Assembly: GCA_963693285.1 (NCBI GenBank)
Contig: OY848919.1
Span: 1,635,594 to 1,699,593, forward strand
Origin: Xestospongia muta
Taxonomy: Eukaryota; Porifera; Demospongiae; Haplosclerida; Petrosiidae
Reading direction: 5' to 3'
DNA: 64,000 nucleotides
Part shown: positions 1 through 10,400 of the stretch, in pieces
Layout: each line of letters begins with the position of its first letter
Numbering within the stretch: the stretch's first letter is position 1
The notes under the pieces: generated by a model
What the model was told of the DNA's origin: nothing
The model's database searches: none
What the model saw: the letters and a program-made list of their open reading frames with translations, nothing else
Made by a program: the position numbers and the translations under genes

Positions 1-2010
1 CTTGTTAACTTAACTAATACTACTGTCCTATGTCCTACCTGTTTTGAGCCAACATTACTTCCTACTAGTTTAGGAGTTGATGGCCTACCATGTAACCTTA
101 GACTGGTCCATGAAGTTGAGGCTACTGCTATTATTACTAAGGCTAATTCTTCAACTCCTATAGTCTGTGAAGAATGTATCACTGATCCACCTTCAGCTGT
201 GGCCTATTGTATTGAATGTGAGGAATTTATTTGTAATGATTGTGAAGAGAATCACAAGAAGAAACGTAAACTTCTGAACCATGAACTTATCAAGGTCAGC
301 CATCTTACTGTATCTTCCCTCCTAACGAAACATAACCCATCACTCTGTCCTCGTCATCCTAAAGAACCGCTAGACCTATACTGTCAAGCATGTCATATTA
401 TTACATGTCGATTATGTTTTCTGACTGGTCATGTTGGTCATACTTGTACTGACCTTGATCAAGTAGCTGACAGTAACAAACAAGAACTACAACAATGTCT
501 ACTACCATTGACTACTGCTATATCAGAACTACAGCCCTCTTGGGAGAATAATAATGCAGCACAACTTCAATTGAAAGAGAATATACAACATGTAGAAGTG
601 GCTATAGAATCGGCTTTTGATGCTCTCAACACTGCTCTTAGAAAACGTAAGGAGAAACTTCTTCAAAATTTACATGACATATCTTCTATCAAAAATACTA
701 GACTAAAAATGAAGAGAGATGAGATAGAAAAAGCTGCAGAGAAACTGAGTTCATTAGTTAACATGATTGAGTCAACAGTAGCTACTTACACATCAGCAGA
801 ATTAGTGTCAGTCTGTGACACACTCAAAACTAACATCAGTAGAACACTTACCTGCAGTAATCCTCAATCTCCTAACTATGTTAGCAGTCAGATTGAACTC
901 TCTGTAGACGTAACAAGTCTGGAAGCTGAGATTGACAAGTTGGGGGAGGTGACTTCTGTCAATCTATCTTCTTGTGTGATTGTTGGTCCACAGATGTCTC
1001 GTGTTATAGCTGGTAATAAACGTACTGCTGTCCTAAAGACAAGAAATGAAATAGGTGGTTGTTGTACCATGAAGAGAGAGAAGATCAAGGTGATATTAGT
1101 AGACAAAGATAAGAGAGATAAGGCAATCAACAGAACAGTAGTGGACAAAGGTACTGGCCAATATGGGTTCTCTTTCATTCCACCCTCTCCTGGTACATAT
1201 GAACTGCATGTGACTATTGACAGCGAACACATCAAGAATAGTCCATTTACACTGTGTGCTAGACCATATCGAGACTATCGTCAGCTAAACAAGTCTGTTA
1301 ATGTTTATGATCTTCCTTCAGAGCCACATGGTATATGTGCTTCACCTGATGGGATGATGTACGTCACGAGTAGTAATCGAGTTTATAAATTTAGAAATGG
1401 TAGTAGAGTTATCACTCGTGTAAGCAGTGATTTTAAACCATACAGTTTGGGTGTAGCTTGTAAAGAAAATGCTCTGTATATTGCTAGCGATGGTGGAAAG
1501 AACATTTTAAAACTAAGAAATGAAGTTTTACAAGGACAACTAAAAAAACCATTTGGTCAGTTTGTGCAGGCTGAGAGCATTGCAACAGATGAGGAGGGTA
1601 GGATTTATATTGCTGACCAACATCGTATCTCCATCTTTAACTCTGATGACACCTACTCAATAACGATATACATTCATCGGACCAATATTAGAGGTATTGC
1701 TATTGATCCCAGTGGTAATATTCACGGTACAGTTAATGATGGTTATGTTGCAGTTTATTCACAGTCTAAAAAATATCTTAGAGAGTATGGTAGAGGTCAG
1801 TTAACAGATCCATGGGGTATAGCAATAGATGAAGAAGGTTACAGTTTTGTAAGCGAGTACAAAGATGGTGGTCGACTCAAGATCTTCAGTCCTGACGGTG
1901 AACTAATCCATAGTGTAGGTAATTTAAAATATAGTGCTGGTGTGTGTATTGATAATGATGGTAATATTTTTGTAACAAGTTTAACTGATCGAAAAGTTTA
2001 TCAATTTTAA
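1..2010 (+). CDS. TRIM-NHL protein, 3' part (RING end, two B-boxes, coiled coil, filamin repeat, NHL repeats)
   Basis: One reading frame is open from the first base to a TAA at 2008-2010, so the gene enters from the left and at least its RING start is missing. In order: a RING tail (CPTC, then a DGLPCN-type end), B-box 1 at nt 169-285 (CEEC...CIEC...CNDC...H), B-box 2 at nt 349-462 (CPRH...CQAC...CRLC...H), a helical coiled-coil stretch (about nt 480-930), a filamin/ABP280 repeat (about nt 955-1260, ending SPGTYEL..NSPFTL) and six NHL-like blades (about nt 1315-2005; GICASPDGMMYV, SIATDEEGRIYIADQ, GIAIDEEG). Family knowledge: TRIM2/3/71-type proteins are cytoplasmic E3 ubiquitin ligases whose NHL propeller binds RNA or protein partners. 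The orthologue cannot be fixed, as animals have many such genes. The visible part has no intron. Confidence 0.9.
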   Translation, partial: LVNLTNTTVLCPTCFEPTLLPTSLGVDGLPCNLRLVHEVEATAIITKANSSTPIVCEECITDPPSAVAYCIECEEFICNDCEENHKKKRKLLNHELIKVSHLTVSSLLTKHNPSLCPRHPKEPLDLYCQACHIITCRLCFLTGHVGHTCTDLDQVADSNKQELQQCLLPLTTAISELQPSWENNNAAQLQLKENIQHVEVAIESAFDALNTALRKRKEKLLQNLHDISSIKNTRLKMKRDEIEKAAEKLSSLVNMIESTVATYTSAELVSVCDTLKTNISRTLTCSNPQSPNYVSSQIELSVDVTSLEAEIDKLGEVTSVNLSSCVIVGPQMSRVIAGNKRTAVLKTRNEIGGCCTMKREKIKVILVDKDKRDKAINRTVVDKGTGQYGFSFIPPSPGTYELHVTIDSEHIKNSPFTLCARPYRDYRQLNKSVNVYDLPSEPHGICASPDGMMYVTSSNRVYKFRNGSRVITRVSSDFKPYSLGVACKENALYIASDGGKNILKLRNEVLQGQLKKPFGQFVQAESIATDEEGRIYIADQHRISIFNSDDTYSITIYIHRTNIRGIAIDPSGNIHGTVNDGYVAVYSQSKKYLREYGRGQLTDPWGIAIDEEGYSFVSEYKDGGRLKIFSPDGELIHSVGNLKYSAGVCIDNDGNIFVTSLTDRKVYQF

Positions 2011-2250
2011 TTTTGTAATATCTAATTTTTGTAGTGGAATTTAAATTGTATTGTTTACTGTTGTACATAATTATAATTCAAGTTTGTATCCTGATATTTT
2101 ATTGTTTGTTTTTATTTGACATGATTTTAAAATTTAGGTCTATTTAATTGACATATGTGGTTTAAATTTTCATTGTTGTAGTAACAACTATTTAACTTTG
2201 AACAATAGTTTAAAAATTGAATTTAAAAGTTAGCACACCTACAATTTTTG
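2011..2250. other. AT-rich intergenic spacer
   Basis: 3' flank of the TRIM-NHL gene. I see no open frame with coding character, RNA gene or repeat array here. Confidence 0.5.
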
Positions 2251-2584
2251 TATTATGGTTTTACTACATGGAATGATACTACTCTGTCTTCTATTATATC
2301 TCTGTACTGCCTCACACATGTGGATTTCAAAGGTCAGCCAGTCTTATTATCCACTTTTCTAGTCCATCCCTCTGGTAAAGAATTTCATCTCCAAGATGAA
2401 TATGAGATGCTGTAACAAAAAACAATCCTACACAGTGGGCGTGGACATTATATCTACCTGCTGGACTAGCTTTGTCAATGCTGGAGACTACAATAGGAAT
2501 GCCATGTTCACTACCTCCTTTTATACTGAGTTCCAGACCACCTTTCTTTCTAAGCGTATTGTACGACATCCATCCATTCTGCAT
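2251..2584 (-). pseudogene. PDZ-domain gene remnant with a 48-bp intron
   Basis: The minus strand encodes a recognisable PDZ core: a GGLELSIKGG carboxylate-binding-loop region, then GIPIVVSSIDKASPA. A 48-bp GT..AG intron (2410-2457) joins this in frame to HLGDEILY, the PDZ 'GDEIL' strand. The frame then runs to a stop at about 2327. The expected last helix (H-x-x-EAVQ-like) is visible further on (about 2251-2320) but in a different frame. So most of one PDZ domain is present, but it is frameshifted and I see no other exons. It may be a decayed piece of a GOPC- or syntrophin-like gene. A real gene with an unusual exon border or a sequencing error cannot be excluded. It lies just upstream of CEP44 in the opposite orientation. 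Confidence 0.55.
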
Positions 2585-2668
2585 TAGGGGTGGGGCTCAA
2601 ACATGCGTATTAATTAGAACGGACAGGCGGGAAGATTCAAGATCATAGCACTGTAAACAGCAGACATA

Positions 2669-4849
2669 ATGAACTCAGCTAGGACTGGAGATCTTAGAAA
2701 TAATTTGGCAAAACTTTTAAGAGAGATACAACGTATGAAACTACACGTAGAGCCCAATGTTAAGAGGTAAGTTGTACAGTCATCACAAGTTAAGACTTCA
2801 TTATTCCTTAGGTTATCACAAGGTGTACCATCAGCATTTCTTCCTATTCTACACTCAGCATTGATGGACTTTTCTCTTCCACTGGCACAACATATAGCAG
2901 CTCAAGGTGTTGAAATGTATGGACGTACTGACCTCCGATTTGTAGAGGGACTATACAAGGTTAGATAATGCGACCATAGATGGCTATAGTAATTCATTGT
3001 GACCAGACTTATTATAAGCCACAACTACAACAATGAATGCATTAATGAAAGACAAACTTATAAACTTCATTAATAAAACATTGTTCTATTCTATCTAGCA
3101 TTTATTGTGACATCGTCTCAATTTCGTCAATAAACCATTGTTCTATTTTTAGCATTTATTGTGACATCGTCTCAATTTCATCAATAAACCATTGTTCTAT
3201 TTTTAGCATTTATTATGACATAATCTCAATTGTGTATAGATCATGAGAGATGTCTTCCAATATCGACCTCAACTCACAAAAGAACAATTCCTAATCACTG
3301 GATTTGCTGAGAGAAAAATTATCCTCACCTTTGACCTTTTACATCTGTGTCAAAACACACACATCAAATTAGAAACCCCACCTAAAAAATCATGCTCACT
3401 TGGAAGGGTTCCAAAGACTAAATATCCCAGTTCAAGCAGTGTTCATAGCCTTGCCAACACAGCTGGGGTAGGTTCTGTCTGGCAAGAAAAGCCTCCAAAA
3501 ACTGTAATATCTTACAAGGAATGTCACCACCTCCATCTTCCTCCTTCACCTCCCCTGACTCCGTTTCAGAACCTTTCTCCAACAGTTATTACAGGACCAC
3601 CATTGAGACCAGAACCTCAATTAGAACTCACTCCTCTTTCTACACCAGTCAAACCACACCCACGACAACAAGACCAGCCTACAAATAATGAGACTAATAC
3701 AATGAGTGGGTGTGGTCAGGAATCTGAGACTGCAATAAATGGGTGTGGTCTTGAGTCTGAAGTTTCTGAATTATCAACAGAGATGAATTTTAGTGACAGA
3801 AACGATGTCAATTATACACTAACAGAACCTTTAATTCATGAAACAAATACGATAGAGTCAACTGGAAGTTAGTAACTGAATGGATGAATGAATGGATGAT
3901 GGATAAATAAAAAGATGAATGATGGATGGATGAATGGATGATGGATGGATAAAAGATGAATAATGGATGAATGAATGGATGATGGATGGATAAAAAGATG
4001 AGTGATGGATGGATGAATGGAAAGCCTGATAGATGTACATGAAGTTACTGAATGGATGAATGAATGGATGATAGATGAATGAATAGATAGATGGACGTGT
4101 AGACATATAGTTATATATAAGTTGTTATCTTTTATCTTTGATAGATGAACAAGAAGTGGTCACAGTTCATACTGAGGAAGAAAACCACCTCACTGAACAG
4201 GTAATGATCACTAGTGCATGTACATGTAGATACTTAATTAATGGGTGTGGTTAACTGATCATCCATTGTATTTTTAGGTGACAAAAAGGACAGAGCAGTT
4301 ATCAAGATTAGTAGAGACACTGACTGGTCGACTGATACTCCTGGAAACACAGATAAAGATCATTGAAGGACAGCGAGTCCTACCACCAGGTATAATGTGT
4401 ACATTACTATAAGACATTACATGTATTTTCCCATAGCCCCACCCCCTCAATGCGTAGATGCAGCTACCCAAACAGACAATTCCTTTATCAATTATTCACA
4501 TCTACAAACCACACCTCCTAATATTCAGAGTGAAGCAAACCAAACCACACCCCCTAATTATCATACTGATGCCATTTCATCAACATTATTAACTGGTATA
4601 TCTCAACCTTCATTGTCAAGACCTGTTTTATCACTATCACCTCCAAGCTCCACCCCTCAATCACAGTCTGTAACGCCTACAAAATCACTTTTTACTCCAC
4701 CCGAACTATCAAATCCTAGCCACACCCCTTTTAGAACTCCAGATGATACTAGAGAGATTATTAGAAATTTACGTAGTCGAGCACAAAAGACAAAAGAACT
4801 CCTTAGCAACGCTAACCACACCCACAAAACTCAAATGTATGTACTGTAA
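2669..4849 (+). CDS. CEP44: CEP44, centrosomal protein of 44 kDa homologue
   Basis: Exons 2669-2766, 2812-2959, 3240-3867, 4145-4200, 4278-4389 and 4437-4849 join in frame to 484 residues. The N-terminal CEP44 domain is clear: TGDLRNNLAKLLREI, then DLRFVEGLYK, MRDVFQYRPQLTKEQF and GFAERKI. This is followed by a Pro/Ser/Thr-rich middle, a short helical segment (TEQLSRLVETLTGRLILLE) and another Pro-rich tail with a final helix (about residues 445-475). Family knowledge: CEP44 sits in the proximal centriole lumen and is needed for centriole-to-centrosome conversion. The family is typically near 390 residues; the extra length here is low-complexity. The last exon could instead splice at GTATGT near 4838 and end near 5018. 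The ATG chosen is the first in the exon and starts the conserved domain. Confidence 0.88.
3073..3239. repeat. 54-bp tandem repeat, about 3 copies, in CEP44 intron 2
   Basis: A unit containing cattgttctattttt, gcatttattgtgacat and ctcaatttc recurs at about 54-bp spacing and runs to the acceptor of CEP44 exon 3. Confidence 0.8.
3878..4090. repeat. (GATG)-rich degenerate minisatellite in CEP44 intron 3
   Basis: Irregular tandem copies of tggatgaatgga and gatggatggata fill most of the 277-bp intron. Open frames through it on the minus strand reflect repeat periodicity, not coding. Confidence 0.85.
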
Positions 4850-5435
4850 TTGATTATAGTTACACTTTTTGATGAAGAATTAAATACAAGAAAATTTTAA
4901 CTTGTTCAAGAAATCTTAAAACTTAGTAAAAATTTTTGTCAATTAAATATGATAATTGTTTGCATGTTGTATTATTCCAGTATACATGTCTATAAAGTTA
5001 ATGGATGGTTCTTGGTGTGACTTGACTATGATGACATCATAATGAATGACACATAGTGATGTCATCATAGGAATGACTATAATAACATGTCTATAAAGCT
5101 AATGTGCAGAAGGTCATATTCAAAGGGTTTAAAAGGAAAAGGATTGATGTAGGAAGATATCTCTTTTAATGGATGTGTTATTATATAACACAGTTATCTA
5201 ATTGTAGTGTTCTCTGTTTTTATAAATGTTCATGCTATATATCATCTCTCTTCATGTGGAATGATGTAGGCAGTGCAATAATGAGTAATTTGTTGTAGTA
5301 AATGTTAATAACAATAAATTGTATCAGGTTTATTTAGACATATTGAGCCAGCATATTAACTTGTTAATAGATAGATTAGTTACATAAAGCAAAGTTAACT
5401 ATTAAAGCAACATTTATTTAGCAGTAAGTGTAGTG
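4850..5435. other. Spacer between CEP44 and the alpha-kinase gene
   Basis: No coding signal was seen apart from a possible alternative last CEP44 exon near 4979-5018. An approximately 100-bp unit carrying acatgtctataaag is repeated (4985 and 5084). A small inverted repeat of atgatgacatcat and gatgtcatcat lies at about 5029-5069. The promoter of the downstream gene must lie in its right part, but I recognise no motif. Confidence 0.5.
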
Positions 5436-6236
5436 ATGGGTGCTGCTTATTCATCAGAATTTGATGATTGGTATAAAGCAAGAAATGATACAACTGGTCA
5501 GGAAGCTGTTTTTGATCCGAGGGTGTACAGTGGAGCATCCAGGACTGCTCATGTCAGGTACTTTGTAGATGCGTTTGAGAATAAAGGCAAAAAGATAGTA
5601 GTAAAAGAATTCAAGTCCTCTTACGCTAATTACAAGACAGATTGGAAAATGGACATTAAAATTACTAAAAAAGCTCAGGAATTGGCTTCTAAATTTAACA
5701 AAGTGTCTGGCACAGATCGACCCATTGATTTTAGAGACCCTATTCCTTTAAAGGTATCCCGGACCTTTACATCAACAACTACAAAATTTGGAGAATGGGT
5801 TGTGGCAGAATATTTTCTATATGGTGATTACACAAAATGGATTTCTAATAATGGATGGCATAATAAAGAAAAACTTGGATTGTCACTTTCAGCATTTAGT
5901 CACTGGACCTGGGTTGAAACAAGGGGACAACTCATGGTCACTGATATACAAGGTGTGCGTGACAGACCAAGGGGATACTGGCTTACTGATCCTGCCATAA
6001 ACTCAGTAAAAAGAGAGTATGGCAAGACTGATAGAAGCATAGGAATCCATAACTTTTTTGATAAACATGAATGCACCACTATTTGTAAATGTATGGGTAT
6101 AGACAAAAAGCGACCAGCACTAAGAGATCTACGACCATCTCCTTCTTTATACAAAAAAAGTTCAAGTTATTCTGAAGAGGAGGTCATTAAGGCAAGAAGA
6201 CGTTATGTTCCTAATCTTGATGCTGTACCAGAATAG
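5436..6236 (+). CDS. Stand-alone alpha-kinase (MHCK/eEF2K/TRPM7-type atypical kinase)
   Basis: A single-exon frame of 266 residues is almost entirely an alpha-kinase domain. Visible: an ATP-site lysine region (KKIVVKEFK, about residues 51-59), GEWVVAEYFLYGDYTKWISN, FSHWTWVETRGQLMVTDIQG (metal/ATP region) and the YWLTDP motif. The C-terminal zinc site HEC-x3-C (HECTTIC), with the His of FSHW, matches the spacing of the family's structural zinc. Family knowledge: these Ser/Thr kinases are unrelated in sequence to ordinary protein kinases. No channel, coiled coil or WD part is attached. The usual Gly-rich loop reads GKTDRSIG, so activity is uncertain. The start at 5436 gives MGAAYS, a fit to the N-myristoylation pattern G-x-x-x-S, suggesting membrane attachment (inference). 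Confidence 0.88.
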   Translation: MGAAYSSEFDDWYKARNDTTGQEAVFDPRVYSGASRTAHVRYFVDAFENKGKKIVVKEFKSSYANYKTDWKMDIKITKKAQELASKFNKVSGTDRPIDFRDPIPLKVSRTFTSTTTKFGEWVVAEYFLYGDYTKWISNNGWHNKEKLGLSLSAFSHWTWVETRGQLMVTDIQGVRDRPRGYWLTDPAINSVKREYGKTDRSIGIHNFFDKHECTTICKCMGIDKKRPALRDLRPSPSLYKKSSSYSEEEVIKARRRYVPNLDAVPE

Positions 6237-7437
6237 CTAGTTGATAGGGTGTGCCTATAACACTAACTGTTTGGTTGAGTACCAGTGCTTTATTATGTGA
6301 CAGTACTGTGATTATTTTATCTACCACTTTTTTTTTGAAAATAAAATTTTATTGGAAAAATGCACCCATTAAACCATAAAATAAAGAAAGAAGGAAAAAT
6401 TGATTAGTTTGTATAAGTATGATTAGTTTGTATATGTATAAGTATGATGCAAGTCTAATCTCTAAGTGTTTGTATTTGGTATCTCCATTATTGACATCTA
6501 GTTGAGTAGTGATTAGCTAGAGTGATTAGTACAAGAATTAATGCCATTTCAGATGAATCTTGTTGATGTTAGGAGGGGGACAGTCCTAGGGAGTCCCCCG
6601 TTACTGACACAATAATGTAATAATAATGACATAATAACAATAATAATAATTATTATTATTATTATTATTGTTATTATAATAACAATAATATAGTACTAGT
6701 AATGTCTAGCTATGACAGACTAGACATAATAGGACAACCCTATCTAGATATATCTCATAGCAATTAGAACGAGCAGTTAACAAGCCATATATAGTAGTGC
6801 ATAGTTCCATTAAAATTGAATGTTGATGTATAACAGATAACTGGAGCAGATTATTATCATAATAAAGTAGGCTGTGTAAATATGCTATTTATAGTAACAA
6901 AGAAGGGAAAGGTGTGTAACTTATAAGGACAGACAGAGTCTTGTCAGTTGAAAGCACAAAAACATGTCATCTTGATTGGTGTGAAATGAGTTTTTATAAT
7001 GTATCGTTATTGAAGTTAAAAGACTATTTTTACAAAATATCTAATAGTATTACAACAATTACTATAGCAGTTACTATGATACAAAAACAACAGAGAGAGG
7101 TAAATAATAATAATAATAGCAGTCAATGAATAATTAATCATTAATTAATGGTAGCAGTCACACAAGATAGAGTGAGAGAAGTGAAATGTGCAAAATAGTT
7201 TCAGTTTCAATTTAGGTCTTTTTTGGGTTTGTTAAAAATAATTAACAAACTTAGTATTTGGTATTGGTCATAATGTAGTAATATGTTATGATGATGTAGT
7301 GGATGAGGCAACAGTAAATGATCTGGACTGTTTGTTCTGGAAAGAAAAAGCATATGATATTTGATGTTAACTTTATTGTTATAACAAACGCAAAATAGCT
7401 ATTTAAATGGTAAACAACATTGTCTTTATTCCACCTG
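6237..7437. other. Intergenic region with poly(A) signal and trinucleotide inverted repeat
   Basis: AATAAA at 6340-6345 is a likely poly(A) signal for the alpha-kinase gene. At about 6631-6690 an (AAT)n run turns into (ATT)n, with matching interruptions (aac / gtt) on each side, forming an inverted repeat. A short open frame at 6941-7129 has no coding features, and I see nothing else supportable. Confidence 0.6.
7425..7430 (-). terminator. Poly(A) signal of LARP1
   Basis: AATAAA on the minus strand begins 8 bases after the LARP1 stop codon (7438-7440). This supports ending the coding region in this exon rather than splicing at the GTATGT that overlaps the last codons. Confidence 0.65.
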
Positions 7438-10400
7438 TTAAATACATACCTTGGAGGATGTCCCAACTTCTAATTTGGCAGCAGCTGCTTTGAAATCGTC
7501 AATAGATTTGTAATTGACGAGGATCCTTTTAAGTTCAGGATTGACTTCAAATACATGCTTGCCCTATAGGAAAAATGTGACATTTGAATTTATTATGAAA
7601 AACACATGAAAAACTAATGCACAGATAGATGAATCAAAATGGATCACTCCTCACTTTGTAAAACTTCAGAAAAGCCCAATATTTTTCCAAACCATAAAGA
7701 TGTCCACTGTTGTAGTCAGCAAGTGTCTCTCCTTCAAAGTCTTTAAAAATTTCAGGACGGAACTTGATCTCCAGCCCATAGCTATAAAACCTAAACAAAC
7801 ACTCCAGACCATACCTAAAAAAATGTAGAGAGGAAGATAATGAATCGATGACACATTAATTATCATTATTATTATTATTATTATTATTATATTAATTAAG
7901 TGTACAATGACCAACCTATAGCCTAACTGAGCATCCTCCAGAGCTAAACGTTTAAACTCTTCGTACATAGTCCTACAAATAATAAATTATACAGCATTAT
8001 ATGACATTACATAAGTACATCATAATACACAACAATATCTAATAATACAGGCACATTGTAGATATACATGAAACAGCTGGTGATCACCGTCAACATGACT
8101 TTACTCAATAGATGGTGTCAACCCACCAACCATTCAACCAACCATTTATAGAGTACTATATACATGCATACCTGTTGAAGTGTGTTCGTAAAAAGAAAGA
8201 CCAAAAACGAAAGAGCGTGTTCATTTCAGACGATTTACCAATGCCCATTTTTTCTCTGCCTATAAAATCACACAACCAACTTAAACACTAAATATTTCTA
8301 AGTATTAATAATCAGTACCTCTTAAACAGTGATAGCGATACTTGTCATAACGTTGTTGCTGAAAACCATTAGCTTTTAAAAGAGAGTGTGAAGGATGTTG
8401 AAACAGAGGAATAGAATAGGCGGCAGGAGGAGAGTTATCGCCAGGAGAGGAGCCATAAGAATCTGTTCTTGCCCGTGATCCACTTGGTTTATTAGCTAAT
8501 AACCAGCCAACATGTGCCTCACAGGGAGGGTCGTTGTGGTATTTGGTCTTATATCTGGCATATCCCTGTTAATAAACCAATAATAATATTACTGATCTAG
8601 AGTACTTAAGTACTAGACTAGTAACATAAGTACTTAACACATTATCACAGTGACCTAGGATAGCTGCCATTAGTAAACTCTAGACTAGTGAACATCAGTA
8701 CTTACCACAGTGACCTAGGATAGCTACCATTAGTAAGCTCTAGACTAGTGAACATCAGCACTTACCACAGTGACCTAGGATAGCTACCATTAGTAAGCTC
8801 TAGACTAGTGAACATCGGCACTTACCACAGTGACCTAGGATAGCTACTATTAGTAAACTCTAGACTATTGAACATGCTCCGGTATATTATAGCTAGAAAC
8901 TAACCTTGTCATTTTTAGCAGGTTTATTTGGTAAAATAGGTGCAGGGTAAAATCTTGCCCTCCTCTCTAACCAAGGCAATGACGTGGTCGATACATTCTC
9001 CTGTTCTTTAACAGGTGAAAGAGGAAATTGAGATCGTGAAGCATGAGTATTAGTCCTTGTAGTATCGGTCTGAGTCTGTGAAGTGGTATTTTGTTGCTTT
9101 GACTTGGACTCTGCATCTCGACTGTCCTCTTCACAATCGTCCAAGGGAAATTGGAGATCATCTTCGCCAACATCTTTAACATGATCCCCTTTGTGACTGT
9201 CTATAGTATGTACTTTAGAATGGGCAGGTTCGTCTACTCTGGTACTGGTTGTCATAGTTTCAGTATCGATCATCATATCCTGTAATCAAACAATTAAGTA
9301 TTAAACATCAATAGCTCAGTCAAAGATAATCTTTGGATGGCTTAATACTAAAGTGCTACTTGTAAAGATTGTAATAGTGAGGTTATGAACATCATGACCT
9401 TAGTACTTATCAATGTTTACTTGGAAACTGCAATCCTACATCATTTCCATGCATTACACCTCCGTAACCACTACAAGTACTACAATTCTCAGTAAGAAAC
9501 CTCACGAGTATCAACAGTTGGTGAATTGCTTTGATGTTGTTCTAGGAAAGTTACAATTGGCCCAATTATAATTTTAAACTGTTATCGGACTATTTTTAAA
9601 ATGTAACCCTTAAAGATCAGTACTCACATTATTGAAATAGTGGGAAAGATTTTATACCCATTGATTAAAATTAAGATAGATGACCATGTAGTAATTTTAT
9701 TAATCCTAAAAATTTGAAACTTCATTACAGGCATAACACTAATAAATGATTAATTAGTAACATGTGTATTTTCCCAGTAACTAAAGTCAATGAGGTCATT
9801 ACATATTTGTGATGTGTAGTCTCTAAGGGTTAAAAATATGTCTTACTTGTTCATAAAAGTACAGGCCATCACTAATAGCTTGAGATATCTCAGCTGACAA
9901 TAAAGAACCTGTAGTTTGTTTGTTATTGGTAGTCCTTGATTGACTAGGGGCCTGAGTTATGATGAGCAGCTTCTTAACATATTCATCTGCCAAGTCTTCA
10001 ACAGTCTCTATTTCATCTTTGGAAGGCAATGTCTCCGATGTGTTTTGTTTTCCTCCTAAATTCAAGTCTTCGTCTAAAGAAAATGGCAACTCTTCTGCGT
10101 TTTGATCAGAAGTATCAGGGAATTGAAGTGCTCTTTGGGGAACCTGAAACATACCAAGAGAAATGTAGTGAAGAATTCTAAGTACTCTAAGAATTCATAC
10201 CAATAACATATCTACTCCAAAAATCACTGATTATACTGTCAACACAGACAACACAAGAATTGTTTCCCATTCTTCTTTCCCACAACACTTTACATTATCA
10301 GTCCATGCATCTATAGTGCATTTACCTTCCCATCAACTTTCCCGCCTTTTCTCTTTCTCTGTACAGAAACAGACTCTCCTTCTTTTCTTACATCATAACT

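Noticed and set aside
888..1235. Minus-strand open frame of 115 codons
   Set aside because: It lies opposite the filamin repeat of the TRIM-NHL coding region and has no domain features; a shadow frame.
3858..4106. Minus-strand frame rich in Ser/Ile/His/Pro
   Set aside because: Made by the GATG-type minisatellite in a CEP44 intron; repeat periodicity, not coding.
5788..6154. Alternative frames on both strands inside the alpha-kinase gene
   Set aside because: Shadows of the kinase frame, which alone shows family motifs.
8600..8875. Regularly spaced 60-bp repeats considered as a CRISPR-like array
   Set aside because: The units are tandem copies with no unique spacers, and the surrounding genes are eukaryotic with introns.
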